DNA from: an uncultured Desulfobacteraceae bacterium
GTDB taxonomy: Bacteria; Desulfobacterota; Desulfobacteria; Desulfobacterales; Desulfobacteraceae
Direction of reading: 5' to 3'
Assembly: GCA_913041495.1 (NCBI GenBank)
Contig: CAJWHT010000042.1
Span: 1 to 32,675, forward strand
Length of the DNA: 32,675 nucleotides
This document shows, piece by piece, positions 24,984-32,650 of this stretch. Under the pieces are notes generated by a model. The model was given only the letters and a program-made list of their open reading frames with translations, searched no databases and was not told where the DNA came from. Position numbers and translations under genes: made by a program. Each line of letters begins with the position of its first letter. The first letter of the stretch is position 1.

Positions 24984-25625
24984 ATGACCATAGATACATT
25001 TTCATCCCAGGATTACAGGGCACGTCTGGATGAATTGGCCCACGGCCATGCCGGCATCCGGAGGATTCTTGATGAGACCGGCTATCCCCCCTTCTGGGAG
25101 CGTCCTGCGGGGTTTGAAGGGCTGGTAAGGATCATTTTAGAGCAGCAGGTGTCCCTCTCTTCTGCATTCAGCGTTTACCGCAAGCTGAAAACAGCCCTGC
25201 CCGAATTATCCCCGGGTGCCGTAGGGAAACTGACGGATGAGGGCCTCAGGTCCTTCGGCATTACCCGCCAGAAGGCCAGGTACATCCGGATACTTTCAGA
25301 GGAAATCCGTGAAGGCCGTCTGGATCTGAATGCCCTTGAGGCCCTGCCCGATCCGGAGGTAAAAAAACAATTGACCGCCATCACCGGTATCGGCCCCTGG
25401 ACCGCGGATATCTACCTGCTCATGGGCCTGCACCGGGCGGATATCTTCCCGGTGGGGGATCTGGCCCTTCGCAACGCCATGAAGGGCGCAGGTTTTGCCC
25501 GGCCCGACGATGACCACCCCACCCTGGAAAAAAAAGCCCGGGTCTTTTCCCCCCATCGGTCCCTCTTTTCTTTTCTGCTCTGGCACTGGTATATCCGGAC
25601 CCACAACATAAAGCTTCCCGGCTAA
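24984..25625 (+). CDS. DNA-3-methyladenine glycosylase II-type (AlkA-like) HhH-GPD protein
   Basis: Base-excision repair glycosylase that removes alkylated bases. The 213-aa protein has ILEQQVS (50-56), a helix-hairpin-helix ending LTAITGIGPWTADIYLL (130-146), and the catalytic aspartate D159 in FPVGDLAL. It lacks the N-terminal TBP-like domain of E. coli AlkA, as do many short bacterial homologues. The open frame extends 47 codons upstream, but AAAGGAG sits six bases before the ATG at 24984, and the extension is unlike the family. No iron-sulfur cysteine loop is present, which argues against MutY/Nth. Confidence 0.9.
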   Translation: MTIDTFSSQDYRARLDELAHGHAGIRRILDETGYPPFWERPAGFEGLVRIILEQQVSLSSAFSVYRKLKTALPELSPGAVGKLTDEGLRSFGITRQKARYIRILSEEIREGRLDLNALEALPDPEVKKQLTAITGIGPWTADIYLLMGLHRADIFPVGDLALRNAMKGAGFARPDDDHPTLEKKARVFSPHRSLFSFLLWHWYIRTHNIKLPG

Positions 25626-25693
25626 CCCGCCACGCCAAGATGCAAATAAAACCATTAAAATTCAATCACTTGCGGAGTAAAAAGTTTTTCTCT

Positions 25694-25722
25694 TTGACGT
25701 CCTTCTAAAAATCATGTATTTT
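25694..25722 (+). promoter_or_regulatory. Putative promoter of the 33-aa membrane protein gene
   Basis: TTGACG (25694-25699), a 17-bp spacer and TATTTT (25717-25722). A 5-bp hairpin, TGCGC-GTG-GCGCA, lies in the leader about 10 bp further on, followed by an A-run. Confidence 0.45.
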
Positions 25723-25773
25723 CGGAACGTTTTGCGCGTGGCGCATAAAAAAAACAATTAAGGAGATTTTAGG

Positions 25774-25875
25774 ATGGATGTTTCACCTGCGATATTTGTG
25801 GCCGCCGGCATGGGTCTGACCTTTGTCTGCGTAGCAGTCGGCCTGGCGGTGGCCCTTAAAAAGAACCTGATTTAG
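25774..25875 (+). CDS. 33-residue single-pass membrane protein
   Basis: ATG at 25774, eight bases after AAGGAG, opens a 33-codon frame ending with TAG. The product has a short acidic/polar start (MDVSPAIF), one hydrophobic helix (about residues 6-28, with GMGLTFVCVAVGLAV), and a KKN tail that would lie in the cytoplasm. Its own promoter, ribosome site and downstream hairpin suggest a real gene. It resembles the tiny OadG-type gamma subunits of Na+-pumping decarboxylases (GMG.TF....L motif), but no decarboxylase gene is near. The function is unknown; it could be a subunit of a membrane complex encoded elsewhere. Confidence 0.6.
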   Translation: MDVSPAIFVAAGMGLTFVCVAVGLAVALKKNLI

Positions 25876-25880
25876 CTTAT

Positions 25881-25922
25881 CGGTGTTGTCTCCGGCACCG
25901 CAAGGGGCCGGTGGCAACACCG
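25881..25922 (+). terminator. Two-part hairpin after the 33-aa gene
   Basis: CGGTGTTG (25881-25888) pairs with CAACACCG (25915-25922), and CCGGC (25892-25896) with GCCGG (25907-25911) inside it. It begins six bases after the stop. There is no T-tract, so it may stabilise the short mRNA rather than terminate it. Confidence 0.5.
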
Positions 25923-26097
25923 TCCCCAAAATGATCAGACATCCTGAAGCCGATTCCTTCCTTAAAAAATCATATTCCCAATCCCCGCAGCAGTGTTTTG
26001 CAATTTGCTCTTTAAACGTGTATATCTGCTGCTGTGCCCCAAAGGCGCTATCAGCCCCGGGCCGCCGTATAACCAAGATGTTTTATAAGAGGCGAAA

Positions 26098-26697
26098 ATG
26101 AGTTCCTATAAAATCAGGATGGCACTCAAGTCAGAGAGGGATCTGGCCCAGAAGCGGTTCCGGCGGGAACGCAACAAAAACAGGCTGGCCGAACCCGGCA
26201 TCCACAAGTGCATCGTGGTACTGGACGGGCTGAAACCCACATTTAACATCGGCAAGATATTCAGGAGCGCGGAAACCTTCGGCTGCCATGAAGTTCATCT
26301 CATCGGAACAGAATTTTTCGATCCGGCTCCCGGGATGGGGGCATTTAAATGGGTACCCGCCCATTTCCACCAGCGGTTCATGACCTGCTATGCCCAGCTC
26401 CTGGAACGGGGATACACCCCCTTTATCATGGAGCCTGCCCGGGGGGATGCCATCATGGATACGGAACTTCCGGAAAAAAGCGCCTTTGTATTCGGCCACG
26501 AAGAATACGGCATCAGCTTTGAGCCGGACCTCTTTCCCGAAGTCAAACGCCTCACCATTCCCCAGTACGGCAGGTCCCAGAGCCTGAACGTCAGTGTGGC
26601 CGCCTCCATCATACTTTACGAATACACCCGGCAGCACGCACGGGCGGAAGACCGGCGGATCCGTCCCGGACATGAGCTTGAAGACCAAACATCCTAA
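26098..26697 (+). CDS. SpoU/TrmH-family RNA 2'-O-methyltransferase
   Basis: The 199-aa SPOUT enzyme would use SAM to methylate a ribose 2'-OH in tRNA or rRNA. Motif 1 is NIGKIFRSAETFG, motif 2 is FVFGHEEYGIS, and motif 3 is IPQYGRSQSLNVSVAASIILYEYTRQ-like at the knot. The N-terminus is basic and short, without the L30e-like domain of RlmB. The motif 2 glutamates and motif 3 SLNVSVA are intact. AGAGG precedes the ATG. The nadE gene follows 23 bp after the stop, so the two are probably co-transcribed. The target nucleotide cannot be assigned. Confidence 0.9.
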   Translation: MSSYKIRMALKSERDLAQKRFRRERNKNRLAEPGIHKCIVVLDGLKPTFNIGKIFRSAETFGCHEVHLIGTEFFDPAPGMGAFKWVPAHFHQRFMTCYAQLLERGYTPFIMEPARGDAIMDTELPEKSAFVFGHEEYGISFEPDLFPEVKRLTIPQYGRSQSLNVSVAASIILYEYTRQHARAEDRRIRPGHELEDQTS

Positions 26698-26720
26698 ACG
26701 ACCATCATAAGGATTACCCC

Positions 26721-27509
26721 ATGAAAACAGCAAACGTGGCAGACCATATCATCTCCTGGCTGAAAGACTACCTTGACCGTTCCGGCATGAAAGGATTTAC
26801 CGTGGGGGTATCCGGCGGCATCGACTCCGCCGTAACCTCCACCCTCTGCGCCAGAACCGGCAGCCCTGTTCTGGCCCTGAACATGCCCATCTACCAGGCC
26901 AGCGACCAGGTGTCCAGATCGGCGGCCCACATCGCCTGGCTGGAAAAAACCTATGATAACGTCACAGGTGTCGAAGTGGAACTGACCCCGGTATTCAAGG
27001 CCGTTGAAGCCGGTTTCCCCACAGACATCCAGGATGACTTGACCATGGCCAATACCCGGTCCCGGCTGCGCATGATGACCCTGTACGCCTTTGCCTCCCA
27101 CCACCGGATGCTGGTGGCCGGCACCGGCAACAAGGTAGAGGATTTCGGGGTGGGCTTCTACACCAAATACGGGGACGGTGGGGTGGATCTTTCCCCCATT
27201 GCCGACCTGATGAAAACAGAAGTTTATGCCTTGGGCAAAACCTTAGGCGTCGGGGAAGCCATTCTCAGCGCCCCGCCCACGGACGGCCTGTGGGAGGACA
27301 ATAGGACGGATGAAAGCCAGATCGGGGCCACCTATGGGGAACTGGAATGGGCCATGGGGTTTGAGGCGAAGGGCTGCCCCGGGGAATCAGGCCTTGAGGA
27401 GCGCAAAAAAGAGGTACTGGCCATCTACCGGAAGTTCAACCGGGCCAACCGCCACAAGATGGACCCCATCCCGGTGTGCCCTATTCCCAAGGCATTGAGA
27501 AGCCAATAA
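26721..27509 (+). CDS. nadE: NAD synthetase, ammonia-dependent type
   Basis: It converts nicotinate adenine dinucleotide to NAD with ATP and an amide nitrogen. The 262-aa protein is a single synthetase domain with the PP-loop SGGIDS (residues 31-36), GTGNKVEDFGVGFYTKYGDGG and LMKTEVYALGK, and the late PPTDGLW segment. There is no N-terminal nitrilase/glutaminase domain, so ammonia is the expected donor. AAGGA precedes the ATG. It shares an operon with the SpoU methyltransferase and converges with the diguanylate cyclase gene, with only 12 bp between stops. Confidence 0.96.
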   Translation: MKTANVADHIISWLKDYLDRSGMKGFTVGVSGGIDSAVTSTLCARTGSPVLALNMPIYQASDQVSRSAAHIAWLEKTYDNVTGVEVELTPVFKAVEAGFPTDIQDDLTMANTRSRLRMMTLYAFASHHRMLVAGTGNKVEDFGVGFYTKYGDGGVDLSPIADLMKTEVYALGKTLGVGEAILSAPPTDGLWEDNRTDESQIGATYGELEWAMGFEAKGCPGESGLEERKKEVLAIYRKFNRANRHKMDPIPVCPIPKALRSQ

Positions 27510-27521
27510 GCACAGGCCGAA

Positions 27522-29081
27522 TCAAGACAGGGACTTCACCACCTGGTTCCGGCCGTTCTGTTTTGCTTCATATAGAGCCTTGTCCGCCTTATGGGCAATG
27601 GCGTTTAAGTCCGGGCCGCACCCGTTCCAGGTGCCGGCCACACCGATGCTCACCGTGAACCGGATGTCGGTGTCATCCATGGATACTGACAGGTTCTGAA
27701 CCAGGCGGCACAGGCGTTCTGCCGTATCCACGGCCACAGCTTCCGGGGTGTCCGGCATGATAATCATAAATTCCTCCCCCCCGAACCGGCCGAAGATATC
27801 CGTTGCCCGGATATTGCCGCGGACACGCACGGCAAAGGCCTTCAGCACCCGGTCGCCGGATTGGTGGCCCCAGGTGTCGTTAATCTTTTTAAACCGGTCC
27901 ACATCCAGCATCAGGATGGCCAGGGGCAGGCCGCTGCGCTTGAATCGCTGGATCTCTATCTCTCCCAGTTCCAACAGGTGCCGGCGGTTGTAGATCCCGG
28001 TCAGCTCATCCACCGTAGCCATTCGCGCCAGCTTTTCCATAAAATTTCTCTGGGTGGTAATGTCGGTAAAGGTGATGATACTCCCGATCTCCCTGCCGCT
28101 GTTTTCGAAAAGGGGTTTGAGGGCCACCTGGAAATAATTGCGCCGGGACTGGCCTTTCAGGGTCAGTTCCACCTCCCCTGCCAACGGTACACGGTCACGC
28201 TTAAACAGGTTCAGCAGATCCGGATATGGCCGGAACAGAATCTTTAAGGAAATACCGATACTTGTGGTCCTGATTTCCGCAAAAAGCTGGGCACTTCGCC
28301 GGTTGAAATCCACAAGCCTGAAATCAGGGTCCACCACAACCACCCCGTCACGCATCTCCTCAAACACCTTTTCCCGGGCCACAGGCACAAGGCTGAACAT
28401 GGAAAACCTTAGAATTCCAAGGGCATACATGGGAACGGTAACCGCCAGCATCAGGGGGTTCAAATCCAGGCCCGGCGGTCCAAATCCTGTCAGGTAAACC
28501 ATATACCCCATCCATTGAATGCCGCAGCCGGCCAATATGACCAGGGTCTGGCGTTTATAGGGAATGGCGGTATGCCGGTAGAACCGGATCAGAAGAAATA
28601 GGGACAAGACAAAGGCAAGGTTGCTGAAAAAGGCGTGCAGCAGATAAAAGGGCCCGGGTTCAATGAGCAGCAATGCGCCCGCATCTGACGCCGTCCGGGT
28701 GGCGGAGCGATAAAACAGGTGGTGCCAGGGATTGGTCAGCCGGGCCACCATCACAATCAGGGGAATGGCAAAGATCAGCAGGGTCTGCCGCCGGCTGAAG
28801 TACTCCCGCCGCCCCGTGTAACAGACGGCGATGGCCAGCATCAGCCCGGGGACATAGGAAATCCCCAGATACTGGACCTTTGACCAGAATAGCATTTCTT
28901 CAAGGTTTTGACTCAGCAGCTCAAATGCGTAGCCGTAGGCATAAATGGCCACACTGCCCGCAAACAGGGCAAAAATATGGGTGAGGGTGGACCGCCGTTT
29001 GTCCAGGGTATACCACGCCAGGTAAAGGCTGAGGGTGCCTGAACAAAACAGCAGGGCCGGTATGAGTCTGATTTCTATCAC
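27522..29081 (-). CDS. Diguanylate cyclase, 7TM-PAS-GGDEF
   Basis: The 519-aa membrane protein has about seven N-terminal membrane helices (residues 1-225) of the histidine-kinase-N type, a PAS domain (about 240-350, with GVVVVDPDFRLVDFNRRSAQ), and a GGDEF domain with GGEEF at 434-438 and the inhibitory-site RATD at 425-428. Synthesis of c-di-GMP from two GTP, with product inhibition, is therefore expected. The start is GTG with a weak ribosome site. It lies behind the etfA terminator and is likely transcribed alone. Confidence 0.92.
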   Translation of the reverse strand: MIEIRLIPALLFCSGTLSLYLAWYTLDKRRSTLTHIFALFAGSVAIYAYGYAFELLSQNLEEMLFWSKVQYLGISYVPGLMLAIAVCYTGRREYFSRRQTLLIFAIPLIVMVARLTNPWHHLFYRSATRTASDAGALLLIEPGPFYLLHAFFSNLAFVLSLFLLIRFYRHTAIPYKRQTLVILAGCGIQWMGYMVYLTGFGPPGLDLNPLMLAVTVPMYALGILRFSMFSLVPVAREKVFEEMRDGVVVVDPDFRLVDFNRRSAQLFAEIRTTSIGISLKILFRPYPDLLNLFKRDRVPLAGEVELTLKGQSRRNYFQVALKPLFENSGREIGSIITFTDITTQRNFMEKLARMATVDELTGIYNRRHLLELGEIEIQRFKRSGLPLAILMLDVDRFKKINDTWGHQSGDRVLKAFAVRVRGNIRATDIFGRFGGEEFMIIMPDTPEAVAVDTAERLCRLVQNLSVSMDDTDIRFTVSIGVAGTWNGCGPDLNAIAHKADKALYEAKQNGRNQVVKSLS

Positions 29082-29231
29082 GGGTATTTTCTTACATTCT
29101 TTCCAGTTTGAATCCGGGACCGGTTCCGGGAGTGACGCTGTGCCGGCAGGACGGCATGGTCCATCTATGCGTTACAGAACCATACCACAGAATAGTTGGG
29201 GTTAGAAAAGAAATTTAAGAATAAAATACCG

Positions 29232-29264
29232 GGGCGTTTCTCCGGCACACCCGAAGAAACGCCC
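29232..29264 (-). terminator. Rho-independent terminator of the etfBA unit
   Basis: GGGCGTTTCT (29232-29241) pairs perfectly with AGAAACGCCC (29255-29264), with a 3-bp inner pairing in the loop. The minus strand then reads into T-rich sequence, 28 bp after the etfA stop. Confidence 0.8.
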
Positions 29265-29291
29265 GGCAGATAGAAACTGACAGGATCCGGG

Positions 29292-30251
29292 TTAGATCTG
29301 CTTGATGATCTCCGGCAGGATCTCGAACAGATCCCCCAGCACGTAATAATCACTGTTGGCAACCATGGCGGCGTTTTCATCCGTATTCACCGCAATGATC
29401 ATCTTGGCGGTTTTCATGCCGGCAAAATGCTGGATGGAGCCGGAGATACCGCAGGCGATATAAACGGAGGGGCTGACCTTTTCACCGGTCTGTCCCACCT
29501 GGTGGGCGTAGGGAACCCAGCCTTCATCCACGGCCACCCTGGAGGCGCCCACGGCCGCCTTCATCTTGTCTGCGCAGTCAAAGAGCAGGGAGAAGTTATC
29601 CCCGTTTTTCATTCCCCTGCCGCCGGCCACAATGATATCGGCCTCCGCCAGGCTGACCTGGGAATCGTCTGCGCTGCTCTCGTCCCAGGATACCAGGGAA
29701 AGCGCGGAGGACGTATCCGCCCCGGCTGCAAGGGAAACCATGGTGGCCTCCGCCTGGGCCGCTTCAGCTTTCACCGCATTGGGCCGGATACCGAAAACAG
29801 CGATGTCCCCTGTCAGTTGAATATCGGCCACCACCTTGCCGGAGTACTGGGATGTCCTGCCGGTCTTATTCTCCGGATCCACATCCAGGCAGTCCATGAC
29901 AAGCGGGGCATCCAGATAGGCCGCCACCCTGGGGATCAAATCTTTGCCTTCGGCCGAGGACAGTCCGAAAACCCCGTCCAGTCCCAACTCATTGACTGCC
30001 GCCACCACGGCCTTGGCCCGGACATCCGGGTTCAGACGAACGGTTGCCTCTTCCGGCAGCCCCAGGTCCACCACAGTGGTGATGCCATACTCGGCAAGGC
30101 TGGCACCGGCAGAGGCCGCATTTTCCCCCATCAGGGCATACAACTGCGCATTGCCCCGGTTGGCAAGGGTGATCATCCCGAAATTGGTTTCCTTGACAGA
30201 TCCGTTTTCCGTCTCGATGATAATGCCGATCTTATTCATTCTCTGGTTCAT
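29292..30251 (-). CDS. etfA: Electron transfer flavoprotein alpha subunit
   Basis: The alpha subunit of ETF, which carries FAD and accepts electrons from flavin dehydrogenases. The 319-aa protein has an N-terminal adenine-nucleotide-like domain and the C-terminal FAD domain with VAGGRGMKNGDNFSLL, the Gln-Thr-Gly of VGQTGEKVSPSVYIA, and GISGSIQHFAGM (near residue 270) followed by INTDENAAM-like VNTDENAAM. No extra ferredoxin domain is present. The start overlaps the etfB stop as ATGA, so translation is coupled. Electrons probably come from the FAD dehydrogenase encoded upstream. Confidence 0.96.
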   Translation of the reverse strand: MNQRMNKIGIIIETENGSVKETNFGMITLANRGNAQLYALMGENAASAGASLAEYGITTVVDLGLPEEATVRLNPDVRAKAVVAAVNELGLDGVFGLSSAEGKDLIPRVAAYLDAPLVMDCLDVDPENKTGRTSQYSGKVVADIQLTGDIAVFGIRPNAVKAEAAQAEATMVSLAAGADTSSALSLVSWDESSADDSQVSLAEADIIVAGGRGMKNGDNFSLLFDCADKMKAAVGASRVAVDEGWVPYAHQVGQTGEKVSPSVYIACGISGSIQHFAGMKTAKMIIAVNTDENAAMVANSDYYVLGDLFEILPEIIKQI

Positions 30252-31018
30252 GATATCACCTTTGCCTCGTTTTTCAGAATGTTGACGATCTGTGCGGCCT
30301 GCTCTGCCGGGGTCCCTGTGATCTCTTTGGGGGTCCGGTTCTGGACCAGGGGGGCAAGCCCGACGATCTTTGCAGAGCCCTTTGGGGCATCAATGCCGAG
30401 GCTGTCCAGAGAAATGGTCTCCACCGGTTTTTTCCGGGCTTTCACCACATCCGGAAAGGTGGGATAAGCTGGGGTATTCAGCCCCCGGCCCGCCCCGATA
30501 ACACAGGGCAGATTTGTTTCAAACGTCCGTGTATTGCCGCCGGAAAGTTCACAGACCACCGTGGCGTTAGCCCCGTCCACCGTGAGTCCGGCCGCATTGG
30601 TCACAACGGGCATGTCCATCATGGCACCCACCCGGAACAGGGTCTGCATGCCTTCGGCATCAATGGATTCCTTACCGGTAAGAATGATATCCGGCGTTCC
30701 GTCCCGTTTGATGGCCGCCACAAGGGCCCGGGCCGTTGTCATACTGTCGCAGGCCGCATCGGTCTCCACCAGGAGTCCCCTATCGGCACCCATGGCCATG
30801 GCGGATCTCAGGGTTTTATCCGCATCGGCTTTGCCCACGGTCACAGCGATAATCTCGCTGCCCGCATTGGCCTTCTTCAAGGATGCGGCTTCTGATACGG
30901 CATGTTCGTCATAGGGGTTGAGCAGGAAGGCGACATTCTCGTCGATCTGATCCTTGCCTAAAATATGAATGTTGGCCGCCGAGTCAGGCACATGTTTTAC
31001 ACAGACATAGATTTGCAT
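30248..31018 (-). CDS. etfB: Electron transfer flavoprotein beta subunit
   Basis: The AMP-binding subunit of ETF. The 256-aa protein has the typical start (MQIYVCVKHVPDSAANI), LNPYDEHAVSEAASLKK, GADRGLLVE, and LTGKESIDAEGMQ, which aligns with the conserved GK..ID region. The start codon has only a weak ribosome site (GTGAG). It lies 185 bp behind the flavin dehydrogenase gene on the same strand, with a hairpin between them, and overlaps etfA by 4 bp. I cannot tell from sequence alone whether this is a classical or a bifurcating ETF. Confidence 0.95.
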   Translation of the reverse strand: MQIYVCVKHVPDSAANIHILGKDQIDENVAFLLNPYDEHAVSEAASLKKANAGSEIIAVTVGKADADKTLRSAMAMGADRGLLVETDAACDSMTTARALVAAIKRDGTPDIILTGKESIDAEGMQTLFRVGAMMDMPVVTNAAGLTVDGANATVVCELSGGNTRTFETNLPCVIGAGRGLNTPAYPTFPDVVKARKKPVETISLDSLGIDAPKGSAKIVGLAPLVQNRTPKEITGTPAEQAAQIVNILKNEAKVIS

Positions 31019-31109
31019 AATATCTCACACCAATAGTTTACGGGTTTACGTTTTCACCTCGGTGAATTTACATCAAACCGAAAATTTTTTCCACTCTTCC
31101 CAATATGCG

Positions 31110-31146
31110 AAGGGGCAGGGCCAAAAAAATTCAGCCGCTGCCCCTT
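31110..31146. terminator. Hairpin between the dehydrogenase gene and etfB
   Basis: AAGGGGCAG (31110-31118) pairs with CTGCCCCTT (31138-31146), extended inward by GGC/GCC with one bulged G. On the minus strand no T-tract follows, so it is more likely a leaky terminator or RNA-stability element within the operon than a full stop. A second small hairpin, TTCACC-TC-GGTGAA (31053-31066), lies nearer etfB. Confidence 0.55.
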
Positions 31147-31203
31147 TTCACATATCACACACTCCCAAAGCAGGCCACGGGCCTGCCGTGTAGAAGTCTT
31201 ACA

Positions 31204-32541
31204 TTAGCCGTTTACAGAGAAACTGGAGTTGTAGTTGATTTCTCTCTTACGGGAGAAGAAACCCACGTCCATTTTCCGGCCGGTGTACTTGTAGGTGAAC
31301 TGGAACGGTTCTTTGTCGTGATCCAGACCTTTTTCGCACTGGTCGATCAGTTCAGCCATCATGCGGCCGACAACCGGGGCGTTCTTGTACTGGTTACCGG
31401 AGGTACCGATAGCCATGTAGAAGCCGGGCAGGTCGGATTTGTCATAGATGGGGATCCAGTCGTCGGAGCAGTCGTACAGATCCACAACACCCTTGGGCTG
31501 GTTGGGCACCCGCAGGGAGGGGATACGTTTGGCCAGACGGTAGCACTGGGCTTTCCACTGTTCTTCGGTGAGGACGTTGTCACGGCCGTGGCCGCCGCGG
31601 CCTGCGTAGAAATCATCCGGATCTACCCATTCCTGGGGATCGCAGTCCGGGTCTTCGGAACCGATGAGGAACAGGTTGCCGGTTTCGGGTCTGACGTAGC
31701 AGCCGATGTCGCCGTCGGACATGTGGTAGCCGTCGTTCAGGTAGTCATACTCGTCCGGAGAGGGGCAGTACATAACTTCGTGGCGCAGGGATTTGGTTTT
31801 GATGTTGCAGCCTTCCCAAACGCCTTCGGCCATCTGGTTGACTTTGAAAGAGTGGGGACCGCCTACGTTAACAACGATGGGGGCGTCGTACTGGGTGCCG
31901 TCGGCCAGGGTTACGCCGCACACTTTGCCGTTTTCGCTTCTGACGTCAGTCACTTCGGCGTTGAACTTGAAAGTGGCGCCTTTGGCTTCGGCTGCTCTCA
32001 TGATGTTGTGGGCGGAAAGCGCGGGATCATTTACATAGCCGCCTTCGGGGCAGAAAATTCCGCCTTCCAGCATTGCAGTGGGCTCGTCGTAGAATTTGGG
32101 ATCTTCGGGACGGCGCACGGGCCAGTGTTCGTGGAGATCAGCAACGGGAACCATTTCTTTGATCTTATCGTTATCCCACTCTTCGTACTTCACACCAACG
32201 GCATCGTAGTGTTTCTGAACGTTCTGCCATTTGTGGCCCTTGGACTTGATCAGCAGGGACCCTGTGTTCATGTACTTGGCAAGGCCTTTTTCGTCCTCTA
32301 CGTTGTCCAGGTAATTTTCCCAGTCCAGCCAGTATTTGAACCCTTCGTAGGCCATGGCCACACCGTCTTCGGTGGAGTAATGGGCACGAACAATGGCACA
32401 GGAACCTGCAGTGGAACCTTCACCGGCATCCGGGAGTTTGTCCACTGTCAGGGTTTTGTAGCCCATTTTGGACAGCTCGTAGGCAATGGGGGCACCGATA
32501 ACGCCGGCCCCGATAATGATTGCATCAAATTTTTCGCTCAT
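31204..32541 (-). CDS. FAD-dependent dehydrogenase, sarcosine/dimethylglycine oxidase family
   Basis: The 445-aa DAO-family flavoprotein has the dinucleotide-binding GAGVIG (residues 11-16) and, after it, GEGSTAGSCAIVRAHYSTED, where many relatives have SSG/R..Y. Later come a substrate-domain region and a C-terminal FAD contact, GFYMAIGTSGNQYKNAPVVG. Relatives oxidise N-methyl groups of glycine derivatives. With etfB and etfA downstream it probably acts as an ETF-linked dehydrogenase, not an oxidase. There is no folate-binding GCV_T domain as in full dimethylglycine dehydrogenase. AAGGAG precedes the ATG. To the eye, its codons are more uniform than its neighbours', which suggests high expression. 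The substrate is inferred, not shown. Confidence 0.87.
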   Translation of the reverse strand: MSEKFDAIIIGAGVIGAPIAYELSKMGYKTLTVDKLPDAGEGSTAGSCAIVRAHYSTEDGVAMAYEGFKYWLDWENYLDNVEDEKGLAKYMNTGSLLIKSKGHKWQNVQKHYDAVGVKYEEWDNDKIKEMVPVADLHEHWPVRRPEDPKFYDEPTAMLEGGIFCPEGGYVNDPALSAHNIMRAAEAKGATFKFNAEVTDVRSENGKVCGVTLADGTQYDAPIVVNVGGPHSFKVNQMAEGVWEGCNIKTKSLRHEVMYCPSPDEYDYLNDGYHMSDGDIGCYVRPETGNLFLIGSEDPDCDPQEWVDPDDFYAGRGGHGRDNVLTEEQWKAQCYRLAKRIPSLRVPNQPKGVVDLYDCSDDWIPIYDKSDLPGFYMAIGTSGNQYKNAPVVGRMMAELIDQCEKGLDHDKEPFQFTYKYTGRKMDVGFFSRKREINYNSSFSVNG

Positions 32542-32587
32542 GGTTACTTCTCCTTGTTGTTATTTGGCAAAAACCCTTTAATTTTGC

Positions 32588-32650
32588 TGATGGGGGCGCG
32601 GTCAGCCGAAACGGCAGCCATTTATGGCGTTACTCCCGCGCCCGGCATCA
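32588..32650 (-). ncRNA. Candidate structured leader (three-way junction) of the dehydrogenase mRNA
   Basis: The stem arms are 32588-32592 with 32646-32650 (5 bp) and 32594-32601 with 32636-32643 (8 bp, GGGCGCGG/CCGCGCCC), separated by a small internal loop. Inside the closing stem are two more hairpins, GCCG-AAA-CGGC (32605-32615) and GCCAT-TT-ATGGC (32617-32628). The whole lies 47 bp upstream of the dehydrogenase start codon. It does not match a riboswitch class that I recognise. The fold was drawn by eye, and the window ends before any promoter can be seen. Confidence 0.45.

Noticed and set aside
25883-26101. 72-codon frame between the small membrane gene and the SpoU gene
   Set aside because: It starts inside the hairpin, has no ribosome site and no credible protein features.
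29108-29135. CCGG-rich near-palindrome upstream of the diguanylate cyclase gene
   Set aside because: Imperfect, and not aligned with any recognisable promoter or regulator site.
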